A DNA stretch of 64,000 nt from Acidimicrobiaceae bacterium (GCA_003133665.1 PKYK01000023.1:1-64000), one strand, 5' to 3'. Counted from the stretch's first letter, positions 41,496-53,517 are shown. Program-made: numbers and translations. Notes: generated by a model from the letters alone, not told the origin.

Positions 41496-41939
41496 GTGGC
41501 AACAACGCGCAATCTGCTCAGTCGCTTCCGCCTGATGGCCGTGCCCGGCGCTGCGGGGATCGCCGGCGTGCCCGTGGACCGCGAAGCCGCCCTGCGCGAG
41601 GAGTTGGCGCCGGTCTTCGCAGTGCTGCGCGAAGCCGATCACGACGCGAGCGACACCGTGGCGCGGGCTCGGGCCGAAGGCGAGGCTCGACGCGCCCGGA
41701 CGAATCAGGACGCTCGTCGGATCCTCGATGAGGCGCGCGAAGCAGCGCCCGCGGCGCGCGAAGCAGCCGCGGCGGCCGAGACGGCGTCAGCCGAGTCCGA
41801 CGCTGCCATGCTCCGCGAAGCCGCCCACGAAGAAGCCGGGAGAATCAGGCGCGACGCAACTGGGCGAATCCCGACCGTGGTGGATGAACTCGTCAGACGG
41901 GTGATATCGGCCGGCAGTTCATCGGGAACGCTGCCATGA
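41496..41939 (+). CDS. V/A-type ATPase stalk-like coiled-coil protein (subunit G/H-like)
   Basis: Ala/Glu-rich coiled coil (ARARAEGEARRARTNQDARRILDEAREAAPAAREAA); GGAGG RBS before GTG; first gene of the operon. Confidence 0.65.
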   Translation: MATTRNLLSRFRLMAVPGAAGIAGVPVDREAALREELAPVFAVLREADHDASDTVARARAEGEARRARTNQDARRILDEAREAAPAAREAAAAAETASAESDAAMLREAAHEEAGRIRRDATGRIPTVVDELVRRVISAGSSSGTLP

Positions 41940-42845
41940 GCGCTGGCTGGGTCGCCGCGCAAGTGCGCAGCCGGGGCCTCGTCGCCCATTGCATCGGCGC
42001 CGCCGGGGCGCGCGAAGTCGCCAATGCGGGCTCGCTCGATGGGGCACTCGCCTTCCTCGCTACCACCGGTTACGGCGATCGACTCCACCCGGGATTGGAT
42101 CTTGCCGCCAGTGAGCGAGCGGTCTTCGCTACCGTGCTCTGGTACCTTCGCGTCCTGGCCGGCTGGAGCCCCCCACTCGGGGCTTCGCGCCTGCACGTCC
42201 TCGCGGGCACTTTCGAACTGGCGAACCTTCGCGCCGAACTCGCCCGTCTCGAGGGCCGCGACGCACCAGAGCCCTACGAGTTGGGCTCGCTTGGAAGCGT
42301 GGCGCGCCACCGTGCACCGTCGAGCTCGGGCGAGTTGCGCGAGGCGCTGAAGCGCACCCCCTGGGGCGATCCCGGTACCGCCGATGCCGGCGAACAGAGC
42401 GTCGCGCTGCAGTTCTCGCTCATTCGTCGGATCGTCGAGAACGTGCCCGAGGCCCGCGGGTGGGCCGAGACCTACGCCGCGCTCGCCATGGCCAGGGTCG
42501 TCATGGCGAATGTGTCAATCGAACCAGATTCGGTGGCGGGCACGAACGTCCGGGCGGTCCTCGGTTCGCGAGCGCTCGCTGCCAAATCTCTCGCCGACCT
42601 CGCGCGGGCGTTGCCCTCTGACGTCAGCCCGGCCCTCGACGGCGTCACGGGACCGCTGGACCTTTGGGCCGGCGAGGCTCGCTGGTGGGGTCGGCTGTGG
42701 TGCGAGGCGCTGGAAAAGGTCCGGCGGGGACGTGCCGAACCGGCAACGGTCGTCGCCGCCGTCGCCGCCCAGGGGGCGGACGCGTGGCGCGCGCGCGTGG
42801 CCCTGGAAGTCGCAGCCCGCGGCGGCCAGGGGATCGAGGTGCTCG

Positions 42846-42859
<14 letters not shown>
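41936..42859 (+). CDS. V/A-type ATPase subunit C-like
   Basis: Position and AtpC/V0d-like helical pattern (LWYLRVLAGWSPPLGASRLHVLAGTFELANLRAELARLEG); 4-bp overlaps. Confidence 0.6.
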
Positions 42860-44899
<2,040 letters not shown>

Positions 44900-44903
<4 letters not shown>

Positions 44904-45454
44904 CGACCGAGCCGACCACGCCGGGCAACGGGCGAACGAAGACGGCAGGAGACGACGATGTGCGTCCGGTGATCGACGCCTTCGCGAGCGAGGCGCAGCG
45001 CCACGCCGAGCGAATCCTCGCCGACGCCGACGCCAACGCCGACACGGTGCTCGAGGAGGCCCGGCGCCAAGCTGAGAGACTCCTCGCGGCGAGTCGGGCC
45101 GATGGTGCGGCGGCGGCCCGACGCCTCGCGGCGGCCATCGTCGCCGACGCCCGGCGTGAAGCCCGAAGAGAGGTGCTGAGTGCGCAGCGTCTGGTCTACG
45201 AGGACGTACGCGCCCAGGCGAAAGCCCACCTCGACGCCCTCGCCCATTCGACCGAGGCCGCGTCGCTCGCCGAGCGCCTCGGCGTGGTCGCGCGTCGGCG
45301 ACTGGGCGACGACGCCGTGGTGGAGCCGCCCGAGGGCGGGGGGCTCGGCGTCGTCGCGCGACGCGGCGCGCGACGGCTCGACCTCAGCGCCAACGCGCTG
45401 CTCGAGCACCAGATCGCGTCCATGGGCAGTGAGATCACGGCGTTGTGGTCATGA
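44900..45454 (+). CDS. V/A-type ATPase subunit E
   Basis: GTG start (GTGA overlap); coiled-coil stalk EAQRHAERILADADANADTVLEEARRQAERLL. Confidence 0.72.
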
Positions 45455-47184
45455 GTCACGCCACCGAAGCCGGTCGCGTGACGCGCGTGAATGGCCCGCT
45501 CGTGGAGGTGGCCGGTCTGCGCGGGGTGGCCGCCCTCGACCTGATCGAAGTCGGTCCCCAGGCGATCTCGGCCGAGGTGGTCTCAATACGAGACGACCTG
45601 CTCACCGCCGAAGCTTTCGAGTACACGGGGGGGCTGTGCGTCGGCGACACGGCCACCACGCTTGGTCGGCCGCTCTCCGCGCGCCTCGGCCCGGGTCTGC
45701 TCGGCGGCGTCTTCGACGGCCTCCTGCGGCCCCTCGACGATGGTCCGACCTGGCTCGATCCCGGGGCGCTCACCGACCGTCGGGCCGAGGCGAGATGGCC
45801 CTTTCGTCCGGCGCCCGTCGACCTCGGGACGCCACTCGCTGCGGGGGCCCTGCTCGGCACGGTGGCGACCGCCGGCGGCTTCATCCACCGAATTCTGGTC
45901 CCGCCTCGCGTGACGGGGCCTCTCGCCTGGCTTGCCGCTGCGGGCCCGATCGGCGAGGACGACGCCGTGGCCATCGTCGGCGACCACACAGTGAACCTGT
46001 ACGAGGAGTGGCCGGTGCGCCGCGCCCGCCCGGTGCTGGCTCGGCTCCGTCCCTACGCGCCCCTCGTCACCGGCCAACGGGTGGTCGACCTCTTGTTCCC
46101 CATCGCTCACGGTGCGACGGCAGCCGTGCCGGGGGGCTTCGGAACCGGTAAGACGATGCTACTCCAGCAGATCGTCAAGTGGGCCGACGTCGAGGTCGTG
46201 GTCTTCGTCGGCTGCGGCGAACGGGGCAACGAGCTCGCCGACGCCATGGCCGACCTCAGCGTCCTGCGTGACCCGACTTCGGGCGCCAGCCTGCGAGAGC
46301 GCACGGTGGTCATCGCCAACACCTCCAACATGCCGGTGATGGCGAGAGTGGCCAGCGTCTACACCGGCATGACGGTCGCCGAGTACTTCCGCGACATGGG
46401 CTATCGCGTGGTGGTCCTCGCCGACTCGACGTCGCGCTGGGCCGAGGCGCTGCGCGAGTTCTCCTCGCGCAGCGGAGAGCTGCCCGCCGAGGAGGGCTAC
46501 CCCGCCAGCCTGTCGTCCTCGCTGGCCGCCTTCTACGAGCGCGCCGCCCGGGTCACCACCCTGGGCGGAGCGGAGGGCTCCGTGACCTTGATCGGCGCGG
46601 TCTCGCCCGCCGGAGGCGACATGACCGAGCCCGTGACCGTCCAGACCGTGCGCTACGTGCGCTGCCTGTGGTCACTCGACCGCGACCTCGCGTACGCCCG
46701 CCACTACCCGGCGGTGAGCTGGCGCCACTCCTTCAGTTTCGATGGCGCCACCATCGCCAACTGGCACGCAACCGAAGGTCGGCTCGGCTGGGCGGAGGCC
46801 CGTGCCCGGGCGCTCTCGCTCCTGGCCGAAACCGACCGACTCTCGTCGATCGTCGAGCTCGTTGGACTGGGCGCGCTGCCCGCGCATGAGCGAATCGTGC
46901 TGTTGACGGGGCGGCTGCTGCGCGAGGGCGTCCTCCAGCAGAGCGCGATGAGTGAGAACGACGCCTACTGCAGTTCGGCCAAGCAGTCCGCGCTGCTCGA
47001 GATGGTGCTGGCCGTGCACGACCGGTGCCTCTCGCTCGTCGAGGGTGGCCTGCCCGCGTCAGCGGTGGAGGAGTTCGATCTCACCGCGGTCACCCGCGCG
47101 CGCGACGAGACCGGACCTGACGACGCCGACGGCGTGACCCGCGCTCGCGACGAGCTGCTGGCGCGAATCGCGGGTGAGCCGTGA
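45451..47184 (+). CDS. V/A-type ATPase catalytic subunit A
   Basis: GRVTRVNGPLVEVAGLRG, PGGFGTGKTMLLQQIVKWADVEVVVFVGCGERGNELADAM. Confidence 0.95.
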   Translation: MSHATEAGRVTRVNGPLVEVAGLRGVAALDLIEVGPQAISAEVVSIRDDLLTAEAFEYTGGLCVGDTATTLGRPLSARLGPGLLGGVFDGLLRPLDDGPTWLDPGALTDRRAEARWPFRPAPVDLGTPLAAGALLGTVATAGGFIHRILVPPRVTGPLAWLAAAGPIGEDDAVAIVGDHTVNLYEEWPVRRARPVLARLRPYAPLVTGQRVVDLLFPIAHGATAAVPGGFGTGKTMLLQQIVKWADVEVVVFVGCGERGNELADAMADLSVLRDPTSGASLRERTVVIANTSNMPVMARVASVYTGMTVAEYFRDMGYRVVVLADSTSRWAEALREFSSRSGELPAEEGYPASLSSSLAAFYERAARVTTLGGAEGSVTLIGAVSPAGGDMTEPVTVQTVRYVRCLWSLDRDLAYARHYPAVSWRHSFSFDGATIANWHATEGRLGWAEARARALSLLAETDRLSSIVELVGLGALPAHERIVLLTGRLLREGVLQQSAMSENDAYCSSAKQSALLEMVLAVHDRCLSLVEGGLPASAVEEFDLTAVTRARDETGPDDADGVTRARDELLARIAGEP

Positions 47185-48647
47185 AGCCCGGACCCTCCGG
47201 TTCCCCGGCGCCACCCGAGCTGCTCGCACCCGTTGAGTTCTCCGGCGCGACCCAGGTCGGTGGCCCCCTGCTCGCGATCCGCGGCGTCGAGGGCGTGGGC
47301 TGGGACGAGATCGCCCTGGTGCGCCTGCCCTCGGGCGAGGTGCGTCACGGGCTCGTCCTTGAAGTCGATGGCGACGTCGCCATTATTGAAGTGCTCGAAG
47401 GCACGAGTGGCATTGACCCCGACCTCGTGGCCGTCGCCTTCGAGGGCCGACCCTTCGACATCCCGGTCGGGGACGGCTGGCTCGGCCGCATTTGGAACGG
47501 GATGGGCGAGCCCCTCGACGGCGGTCCGCCGATGCTCGCTCCGCGGCGCCGCGCGGTCAGCGGATCGCCACTCAACCCGAGTCGGCGCGACGTGCCCAGC
47601 GACCCGGTCTTCACCGGCGTTTCCGTGATCGATGCGCTGGCGACCCTCGTGCGGGGTCAGAAGCTCCCGATATTCTCCTCGGCGGGCCTCCCTCACCTCG
47701 ACCTCGCCGCCCAGATTGCGGCACAAGCCAGCGTCGCCGGCGAGAACTTCAAGGTTGTCGTCGTCGGGATGGGCCTGACGCACGCCGACGCGGCCACGAT
47801 GCGCGAGGTACTCGAGACGCGCGCCGCGTCGGGCGACCTCGTGCTCGTGCTCGACACCGCCGACGACCCAGTCGTCCAGCGCGTCCTCACGCCACGCGTG
47901 GCGCTCACCATCGCCGAGTACCTGGCCTTCGAGCGCGACCAACACGTGCTGGTCGTGATGGCCGACGTGACCAGCTACTGCGAAGCGGTGCGCGAGGTGT
48001 CGGCCGCGCGCGGCGAAGTCCCCGGGCGACGAGCCTACCCCGGTTACCTCTACAGCGACCTCGCCTCCCTCTACGAGCGCTGCGGGCGCATCCGCGGGCG
48101 ATCCGGCTCAGTCACTCTGATGCCAGTGCTCACCATGCCCGGGGGCGACGTCACGCATCCGGTCCCCGACCTGACCGGCTACATCACCGAGGGCCAGATC
48201 GTCCTGTCGGCTGACGTCCACGCCGACGGCATCTACCCACCCGTCGACGTGCTCTCGACGCTCTCACGACTCATGCGAAAGGGGGTGGGTGAAGGGCGCA
48301 CGCGCGCGGACCACATGGCCGTGGCCAATCAGATCATCGCCTCGCTCGCGCGAGCGCGCGTCGCGCGCGAACTGGCCGACCTGATCGGCGCGGAGGCCCT
48401 CACCGAGACCGACCGGCTCCACCTCGACTTCGAGGACGCCTTCTATCGAGACCTGGTCCACCAGTCCGCCGACGAGTCTCGCTCGATGGAGGACACCTTC
48501 GCGCGTGCCTGGGGCGTCATCTCGACCCTGCCCGAGCGCGAACTCACCATGATGCCCGCCGAGAGCATCGCCGCCCACTATCACGGCAGTCTGCGCGAGG
48601 GGAACGAACCTCCTCGCTCCGCGCCCGACAACAACGACCGTGGCTGA
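47181..48647 (+). CDS. V/A-type ATPase subunit B
   Basis: EGTSGIDPDLVAVAFEGRPFDIPVGDGWLGRIWNGMGEPLDGGP; RRAYPGYLYSDLASLYERCGRIRGRSGSVTLMPVLTMPGGDVTHP. Confidence 0.94.
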   Translation: MKPGPSGSPAPPELLAPVEFSGATQVGGPLLAIRGVEGVGWDEIALVRLPSGEVRHGLVLEVDGDVAIIEVLEGTSGIDPDLVAVAFEGRPFDIPVGDGWLGRIWNGMGEPLDGGPPMLAPRRRAVSGSPLNPSRRDVPSDPVFTGVSVIDALATLVRGQKLPIFSSAGLPHLDLAAQIAAQASVAGENFKVVVVGMGLTHADAATMREVLETRAASGDLVLVLDTADDPVVQRVLTPRVALTIAEYLAFERDQHVLVVMADVTSYCEAVREVSAARGEVPGRRAYPGYLYSDLASLYERCGRIRGRSGSVTLMPVLTMPGGDVTHPVPDLTGYITEGQIVLSADVHADGIYPPVDVLSTLSRLMRKGVGEGRTRADHMAVANQIIASLARARVARELADLIGAEALTETDRLHLDFEDAFYRDLVHQSADESRSMEDTFARAWGVISTLPERELTMMPAESIAAHYHGSLREGNEPPRSAPDNNDRG

Positions 48648-49269
48648 GCAGGTCCCCCCCGGTCGGGCCGGACGACCCTGGCTGCTCAAACGCATCGCCA
48701 CCGCCACCCACGGGGCCGACCTGCTCCGCGAGAAGCAGCAGCTGCTTTCTCGCGAGTGGCACCGGCTGGTCCAGTACCGCGAACAGACGGCTCGCGAATG
48801 GGCTATGACGACGACCGAGGTTGAACGATGGGCGACCCGTGCCGACGCCCTCGGCGGGACGATGGCGACCAGGCTCACGGGTGCGGCCGTGGCGGGACGG
48901 GCCGAGGTGTCGATCGCGTGGCGTTCCACCATGGGCGTCCTTCACCCCGACGAAGCCCGTGTCACTACCCCGTCGCTTGACGGCTGGGACGTCGCCGCCG
49001 CCAATGGCGCCGTCCGTCCCGCGGCCGAGGCCGCGAGGAGCGCCCTCGGGGCCGCCGCGCGCCACGCCGTCGCCGAGAGCGCGCTGCGAGCGGTCGAGTC
49101 CGAACTGACCTCGACACGACGGCGTCTGCGCGCCATCGAACGCCACCGACTCCCCCGGCTCGAGGGTGAACTGCACACGCTGGTACTCGCGCTCGACGAA
49201 GTCGAGCGCGAGGAGCGCCTCGTCACGCGCTGGGCCGCCCAGCGCCTCGTGGAAGGGACGCAATCATGA
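48640..49269 (+). CDS. V/A-type ATPase subunit D
   Basis: ATATHGADLLREKQQLLSREW, C-terminal RRLRAIERHRLPRLEGELHTL. Confidence 0.85.
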   Translation: MAEQVPPGRAGRPWLLKRIATATHGADLLREKQQLLSREWHRLVQYREQTAREWAMTTTEVERWATRADALGGTMATRLTGAAVAGRAEVSIAWRSTMGVLHPDEARVTTPSLDGWDVAAANGAVRPAAEAARSALGAAARHAVAESALRAVESELTSTRRRLRAIERHRLPRLEGELHTLVLALDEVEREERLVTRWAAQRLVEGTQS

Positions 49270-49709
49270 CCCGTCGGATGCTCATAGCGGTGGACGACTC
49301 GCGCGAGAGCCTCGGGGCGGCGCGCACCGCGGCGCGTCTCGCGCTCGACCTGCGAGCCGATGTGCGAATCTTCGTCGTGGTCGAGGACGACGCCGTCGGC
49401 GAGGAGGTCGAGCGGGTCGCGGGACCCGACTCGCGCGAGCGGCGGCGCCAAGCGGCGACCAATCTTCTGGAGTACGTGCGCCAGCAGGTCTGCGCCGAAG
49501 GGGTACCTCCACTCCAGGTCGACGTCGAACTGGCCGTCGGCAACCCGTTTCGCCAGATCATTGGGGAAGCGCGGACCTGGCGGGCCGACATGATCGTGAT
49601 GGCCGTTTCTGATCAGCGCGGCGTGCGCTCGAACTACGTAGGCAGCGTGACCCAGCAGGTCATCGAATTCGCCAACTGTCCCGTGCTGGTCGTACCCGCG
49701 TCGTCGTAA
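49266..49709 (+). CDS. Universal stress protein (UspA family)
   Basis: MLIAVDDSRESLGAARTAARLA...; ADMIVMAVSDQRGVRSNYVGSVTQQVIEFANCPVLVVP. Confidence 0.88.
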   Translation: MTRRMLIAVDDSRESLGAARTAARLALDLRADVRIFVVVEDDAVGEEVERVAGPDSRERRRQAATNLLEYVRQQVCAEGVPPLQVDVELAVGNPFRQIIGEARTWRADMIVMAVSDQRGVRSNYVGSVTQQVIEFANCPVLVVPASS

Positions 49710-49906
49710 GGTCGACGGGCTACGCGATGCGAAACGACAGCGCCATCGCGGTCACCAGAAGGGCATCAACGATCTTGACATAACTGGAACAGGGGCCTGC
49801 GCCCGCACCAACCCAAGAACGAACAATCGACATGAACGCCGCAACATCGCTAGCCGCGGCTCTTCCCATCGGCTATGAAGTGACAGCTACTCGAAAGTGA
49901 ACAATC

Positions 49907-50098
49907 CTATGGCGGGAGTCGGCGCAATCGGACGACGAGAGCATTGATGACTGATCGAGCCCGTTGCAGTTCCACAATTTGTTGGTCAATCTCGTCGCTT
50001 CGACGACGAAGTAACTCGAGGACGTGGGCTCGGGGCGAACTACCCCGATCACGATACGCAATTATTCCCCTGATTTCGCCCAGACTGGATCCCGAGAC
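49907..50098 (-). pseudogene. C-terminal fragment of a MerR-family regulator
   Basis: Reading through the arsC TAG in the same frame: VSGSSLGEIRGIIAYRDRGSSPRAHVLELLRRRSDEIDQQIVELQRARSVINALVVRLRRLPP*; no start codon, absent from the ORF track. Confidence 0.65.
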
Positions 50099-50563
50099 CT
50101 AGGAAACCAGAGGAATCGTCACGCCCAGTTCGAACAGCAACTCTCGGACCCGCGCATCAATATCGTTGACGATGCGCCGCACAGTCTCTCGGTCCTGACC
50201 GGCTGGATCGTCGACTACCCAATCGAGGTAGTGCTTGCCTGGAAAGAAGGGGCAGGTCTCGCCGCAGCCCATCGTGACCACCACGTCGGCGACCTCCACC
50301 AGATCCGACGTGAGCACAGTGGGTGCTTCGTCGACGGTACTAAGACCCCGTTCAGCGAGCACCGCGGCGACCTCTCGGTTGATGCCCGACCCCGGCTCGG
50401 ACCCCGCCGAACGAACCTCCACCCGTCCCGCGGCGTAGTGCTCAGTCAGGATCTTGGCGGCGACTGACCGACCGGAGTTGTGGATGCACGCGAACAGCAC
50501 CACCGGGACCTGACCCGAAGACTCGACGTCAAGGGTGACGGACGAATTGCTCGATGTGCTCAT
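50099..50563 (-). CDS. arsC: Arsenate reductase, low-MW phosphatase fold
   Basis: VLFACIHNSGRSVAAKILTEHYA P-loop (CX5R), MGCGETCPFFPGKHYLDW. Confidence 0.88.
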   Translation of the reverse strand: MSTSSNSSVTLDVESSGQVPVVLFACIHNSGRSVAAKILTEHYAAGRVEVRSAGSEPGSGINREVAAVLAERGLSTVDEAPTVLTSDLVEVADVVVTMGCGETCPFFPGKHYLDWVVDDPAGQDRETVRRIVNDIDARVRELLFELGVTIPLVS

Positions 50564-51678
50564 GTGGATGATTCCCCTTCTGTTTGGTAGAAACGCCGAC
50601 GAGCCCAGAGCGACACATAGACCAGAGCGACGAGGGCGGGCACTTCGATCAGGGGTCCCACGACGCCGGCGAGTGCCTGGCCCGACGTGACCCCGAAAGT
50701 GCCGATGGCGACCGCGATTGCGAGTTCGAAGTTATTGCCTGCTGCCGTGAAGGCCAGGGTCGCGGTGCGGGGGTAGGAAAGGTGAAGCGCCCGGCCCAGG
50801 CCGAAGGACACGCTCCACATGATGGCGAAGTAGCACAGCAGGGGCAAGGCGATGCGCGCGACGTCGAACGGATGGCGGGTAATGGCGTTGCCCTGGAGCG
50901 CGAAGAGGATCACGATGGTGAACAACAGACCGTAGAGCGCGAACGGCCCGATGCGCGGAAGGAAACGGCTCTCGTACCAGACCCGCCCCCGGGCTTTCTC
51001 ACCGAGGGTGCGCGTAAGATAACCGGCCGCCAGGGGAATGCCGAGAAAGATGAGCACACTGCGCGCAATCGACCACACTGACACCTGCACCGTCGTCGTC
51101 GAAAGGCCCAGCCACGCCGGAAAGATCTTGAGATAGAAGTAGCCGAGACCGGCAAAGGCCACGATCTGAAAAAGCGAGTTGACGGCCACGAGCACGGCCG
51201 CCGCGGTGGCATCACCACGGGCCAGATCGTTCCAGATAAGAACCATGGCGATGCAGCGGGCCAGTCCGACCAGAATGAGCCCCGTGCGATACGCGGGCAG
51301 ATCCGGTAGCAGCAGCCAAGCCAGCGTGAACATCACCGCCGGGCCGATGACCCAGTTGAGCACCAGCGAGGGCACGATAAGACGCCGGTCACCCGTCACG
51401 CGATTGATCTCGCCGTAGCGAACCTTGGCGAGCACTGGGTACATCATCACGAGCAACCCGAGGGCGATGGGCAAGCTGGTCCCGGCGACCTGGACGTGGT
51501 CCAGCGTCCGATTGAGACTGGGAACGAGTCGCCCCAGCCCGATGCCAGCCAGCATCGCGATCCCGATCCACACGGGTAGGAACCGGTTGAGCACCGACAT
51601 GCGGGCGACAACCGGAGCGTGCCCGTCAACTTCCTGCAATGTCGTCATCTTTGGCTCACTCGTCGTCACATCGACCAT
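50560..51678 (-). CDS. acr3: Arsenite efflux transporter, ACR3 family
   Basis: Start MVDVTTSEPKMTTLQEVDG inside the longer ORF; VLVGLARCIAMVLIWNDLARGDATAAAVLVAVNSLFQ. Confidence 0.9.
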   Translation of the reverse strand: MVDVTTSEPKMTTLQEVDGHAPVVARMSVLNRFLPVWIGIAMLAGIGLGRLVPSLNRTLDHVQVAGTSLPIALGLLVMMYPVLAKVRYGEINRVTGDRRLIVPSLVLNWVIGPAVMFTLAWLLLPDLPAYRTGLILVGLARCIAMVLIWNDLARGDATAAAVLVAVNSLFQIVAFAGLGYFYLKIFPAWLGLSTTTVQVSVWSIARSVLIFLGIPLAAGYLTRTLGEKARGRVWYESRFLPRIGPFALYGLLFTIVILFALQGNAITRHPFDVARIALPLLCYFAIMWSVSFGLGRALHLSYPRTATLAFTAAGNNFELAIAVAIGTFGVTSGQALAGVVGPLIEVPALVALVYVSLWARRRFYQTEGESST

Positions 51679-51881
51679 CCTTAGAAGACGAGGTGAGTGA
51701 AAGGACAACGCCCACTCGGTCCGGGAGATTGGAGTGGCCGTGCCAGAGGTCCGAATGTGCACAAGGACATGCAGAATGCGTGCGAGGCGCTCGTAACACC
51801 AACCATCTCCATTGCTAGATTGACAATGATGAATATAGCAGTCTCTGTCTATTGCATCGACATCTATGAATGGGAGAAGAG

Positions 51882-52241
51882 ATGGTGAAAAGCCGATCGG
51901 CGAAGACCACCATGGGCGTAGGCGTGACGAAGGCCGTCGCATGCTCGACGTCTACTATCGCGGCGCCGCTCAGCACCAATGACGCCGTTAACTTGGCACG
52001 AACGCTCGCGGCTCTCGCCGATCCAGTTCGAATCCGACTCGTGTCACTCGTGGCGGCCCAGGGCGAGGTCTGCTCGTGTGATTTGGAAGTCCCCCTCGCC
52101 AAGAGCCAGCCCACGATCAGCCACCACACGACGATACTGGCTCGAGCGGGAATCCTCGTTGGCGAGAAACGCGGCCGTTGGACCTGGTGGCGCGTCGATA
52201 CGGAATCCCTCGCCGAGTTGCGTCGGGCGCTGGGGGGCTGA
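51882..52241 (+). CDS. ArsR-family regulator 1 (CxC in alpha-3)
   Basis: TLAALADPVRIRLVSLVAAQGEVCSCDLEVPLAKSQPTISHHTTILARAG. Confidence 0.9.
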   Translation: MVKSRSAKTTMGVGVTKAVACSTSTIAAPLSTNDAVNLARTLAALADPVRIRLVSLVAAQGEVCSCDLEVPLAKSQPTISHHTTILARAGILVGEKRGRWTWWRVDTESLAELRRALGG

Positions 52242-52309
52242 GGCCGGCGATATCCCCATTCGGCATCGACGCGAGAATACGGCGAACACTCCGATACGCT
52301 GCAGTTGCG

Positions 52310-52672
52310 ATGAAAAAGTTGCCCGAGACCCCCAGCGCCAAATTCGACGTGTGCTGCGTCGACGACGAGGTAATTTCGCCGAGCGACGCTCTCGAGGCAC
52401 GGGCGCTCGATAATGAGACTCTGGGCGTTATGGCCAAGGCGCTGGGGCATCCAACCCGAATTCGGATTCTGCAACTGTTGGCTGAACGCCATACGTGCGT
52501 GACTGGCGATCTCGTCGCCGAACTGCCACTCGCCCAATCGACCATCTCGGAGCACCTGCGGATACTTCGCGAGGCTGGATTGATCCAGGGGGAGATCGAA
52601 GGACCTCGGACGTCCTACTGCCTGAATCGAGCGGGGCTCAACGCGTTGAAGGTTGCCGTCAACTCACTCTGA
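52310..52672 (+). CDS. ArsR-family regulator 2 (N-terminal vicinal Cys)
   Basis: MKKLPETPSAKFDVCCVDDE...MAKALGHPTRIRILQLLAERHTCVTGDLVAELPLAQSTISEHLRILREAGL. Confidence 0.9.
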   Translation: MKKLPETPSAKFDVCCVDDEVISPSDALEARALDNETLGVMAKALGHPTRIRILQLLAERHTCVTGDLVAELPLAQSTISEHLRILREAGLIQGEIEGPRTSYCLNRAGLNALKVAVNSL

Positions 52673-52770
52673 GTTGAGGCCCGTCAGTTTCTCTCACCGG
52701 ACGTTGCAATCGGGGTCAACGGGTAGTATCATCGTTATTCGACGATTAGCGATGAACTTTGGAGGTTCTG

Positions 52771-53517
52771 ATGTCCACAATTGAAGTCTTTGACCCGCCA
52801 ATGTGCTGTTCGACCGGAGTCTGCGGTCCCAGCGTCGATCCCGCCCTCGCCAAGTTTGCGGCCGATCTCACCCAGTTGACTGAGCAGGGCATCACCGTCA
52901 CGCGCCACAATCTCTCCCAGGAACCCAAGGCGTTCGTCGACGACAATCTCATTCGCGACTTGCTCAACGAGCGCGGCGAGGACGTCTTGCCGGTGATACT
53001 TGTAAATGGCGAGTTGCGATCCTCGGGCCGTTACCCGGCGCGTGACGAGCTCGACGTCTGGGTCCTCACCGGTGAGCGGGTCAGCGAGCTTGACGCGGCC
53101 ACCGCCGAACTCGTGGCCCTCGGTGCGGCCGTTGGTGCGAACTGTGAATCATGTCTCAAGTTCCACTACAACGAGGCGCGCCGGCTCGGTGTGAGCACCG
53201 CGACAATGGTCGCAGCCGTTCGCATCGCCCAGACCGTGAAGGATTCACCGGCCCGCTCGATGCTGGAGTTGACGGCGAAGTTGCTCGCGACCACTCCCGA
53301 GACGCTGCGGTCGCCCTCAACCGCCACCGACGCGACGCCAGCGACTTCGGTCAGCCCCGATTCAGCGAATGGCCACGACGCCGCGCCCTGCTGTGAGCCG
53401 AGCACGTCCAGCGGAGCAGCGACGCAAGCGGCCACCTCGTCATGCTGCGGCGATACCGACGCTGACGCCCAGGTCCTCATCACTGCGAAGGACCAGGGAT
53501 CGAGTTGCTGTGGTTAA
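52771..53517 (+). CDS. ArsD fused to an AhpD-like domain and a Cys-rich C-terminal tail
   Basis: N-term MSTIEVFDPPMCCSTGVCGPSVDP (ArsD); middle AAVGANCESCLKFHYNEARRLGVSTATMVAAV (AhpD CxxC...H); tail PCCEP / SSCCGD / SSCCG. Confidence 0.85.
   Translation: MSTIEVFDPPMCCSTGVCGPSVDPALAKFAADLTQLTEQGITVTRHNLSQEPKAFVDDNLIRDLLNERGEDVLPVILVNGELRSSGRYPARDELDVWVLTGERVSELDAATAELVALGAAVGANCESCLKFHYNEARRLGVSTATMVAAVRIAQTVKDSPARSMLELTAKLLATTPETLRSPSTATDATPATSVSPDSANGHDAAPCCEPSTSSGAATQAATSSCCGDTDADAQVLITAKDQGSSCCG

Noticed and set aside
42384-42845. N-terminal extension of V-ATPase subunit I from ORF 42384..44246
   Set aside because: Arg/Ser-rich out-of-frame read of subunit C; ATG at 42846 is the sensible start.
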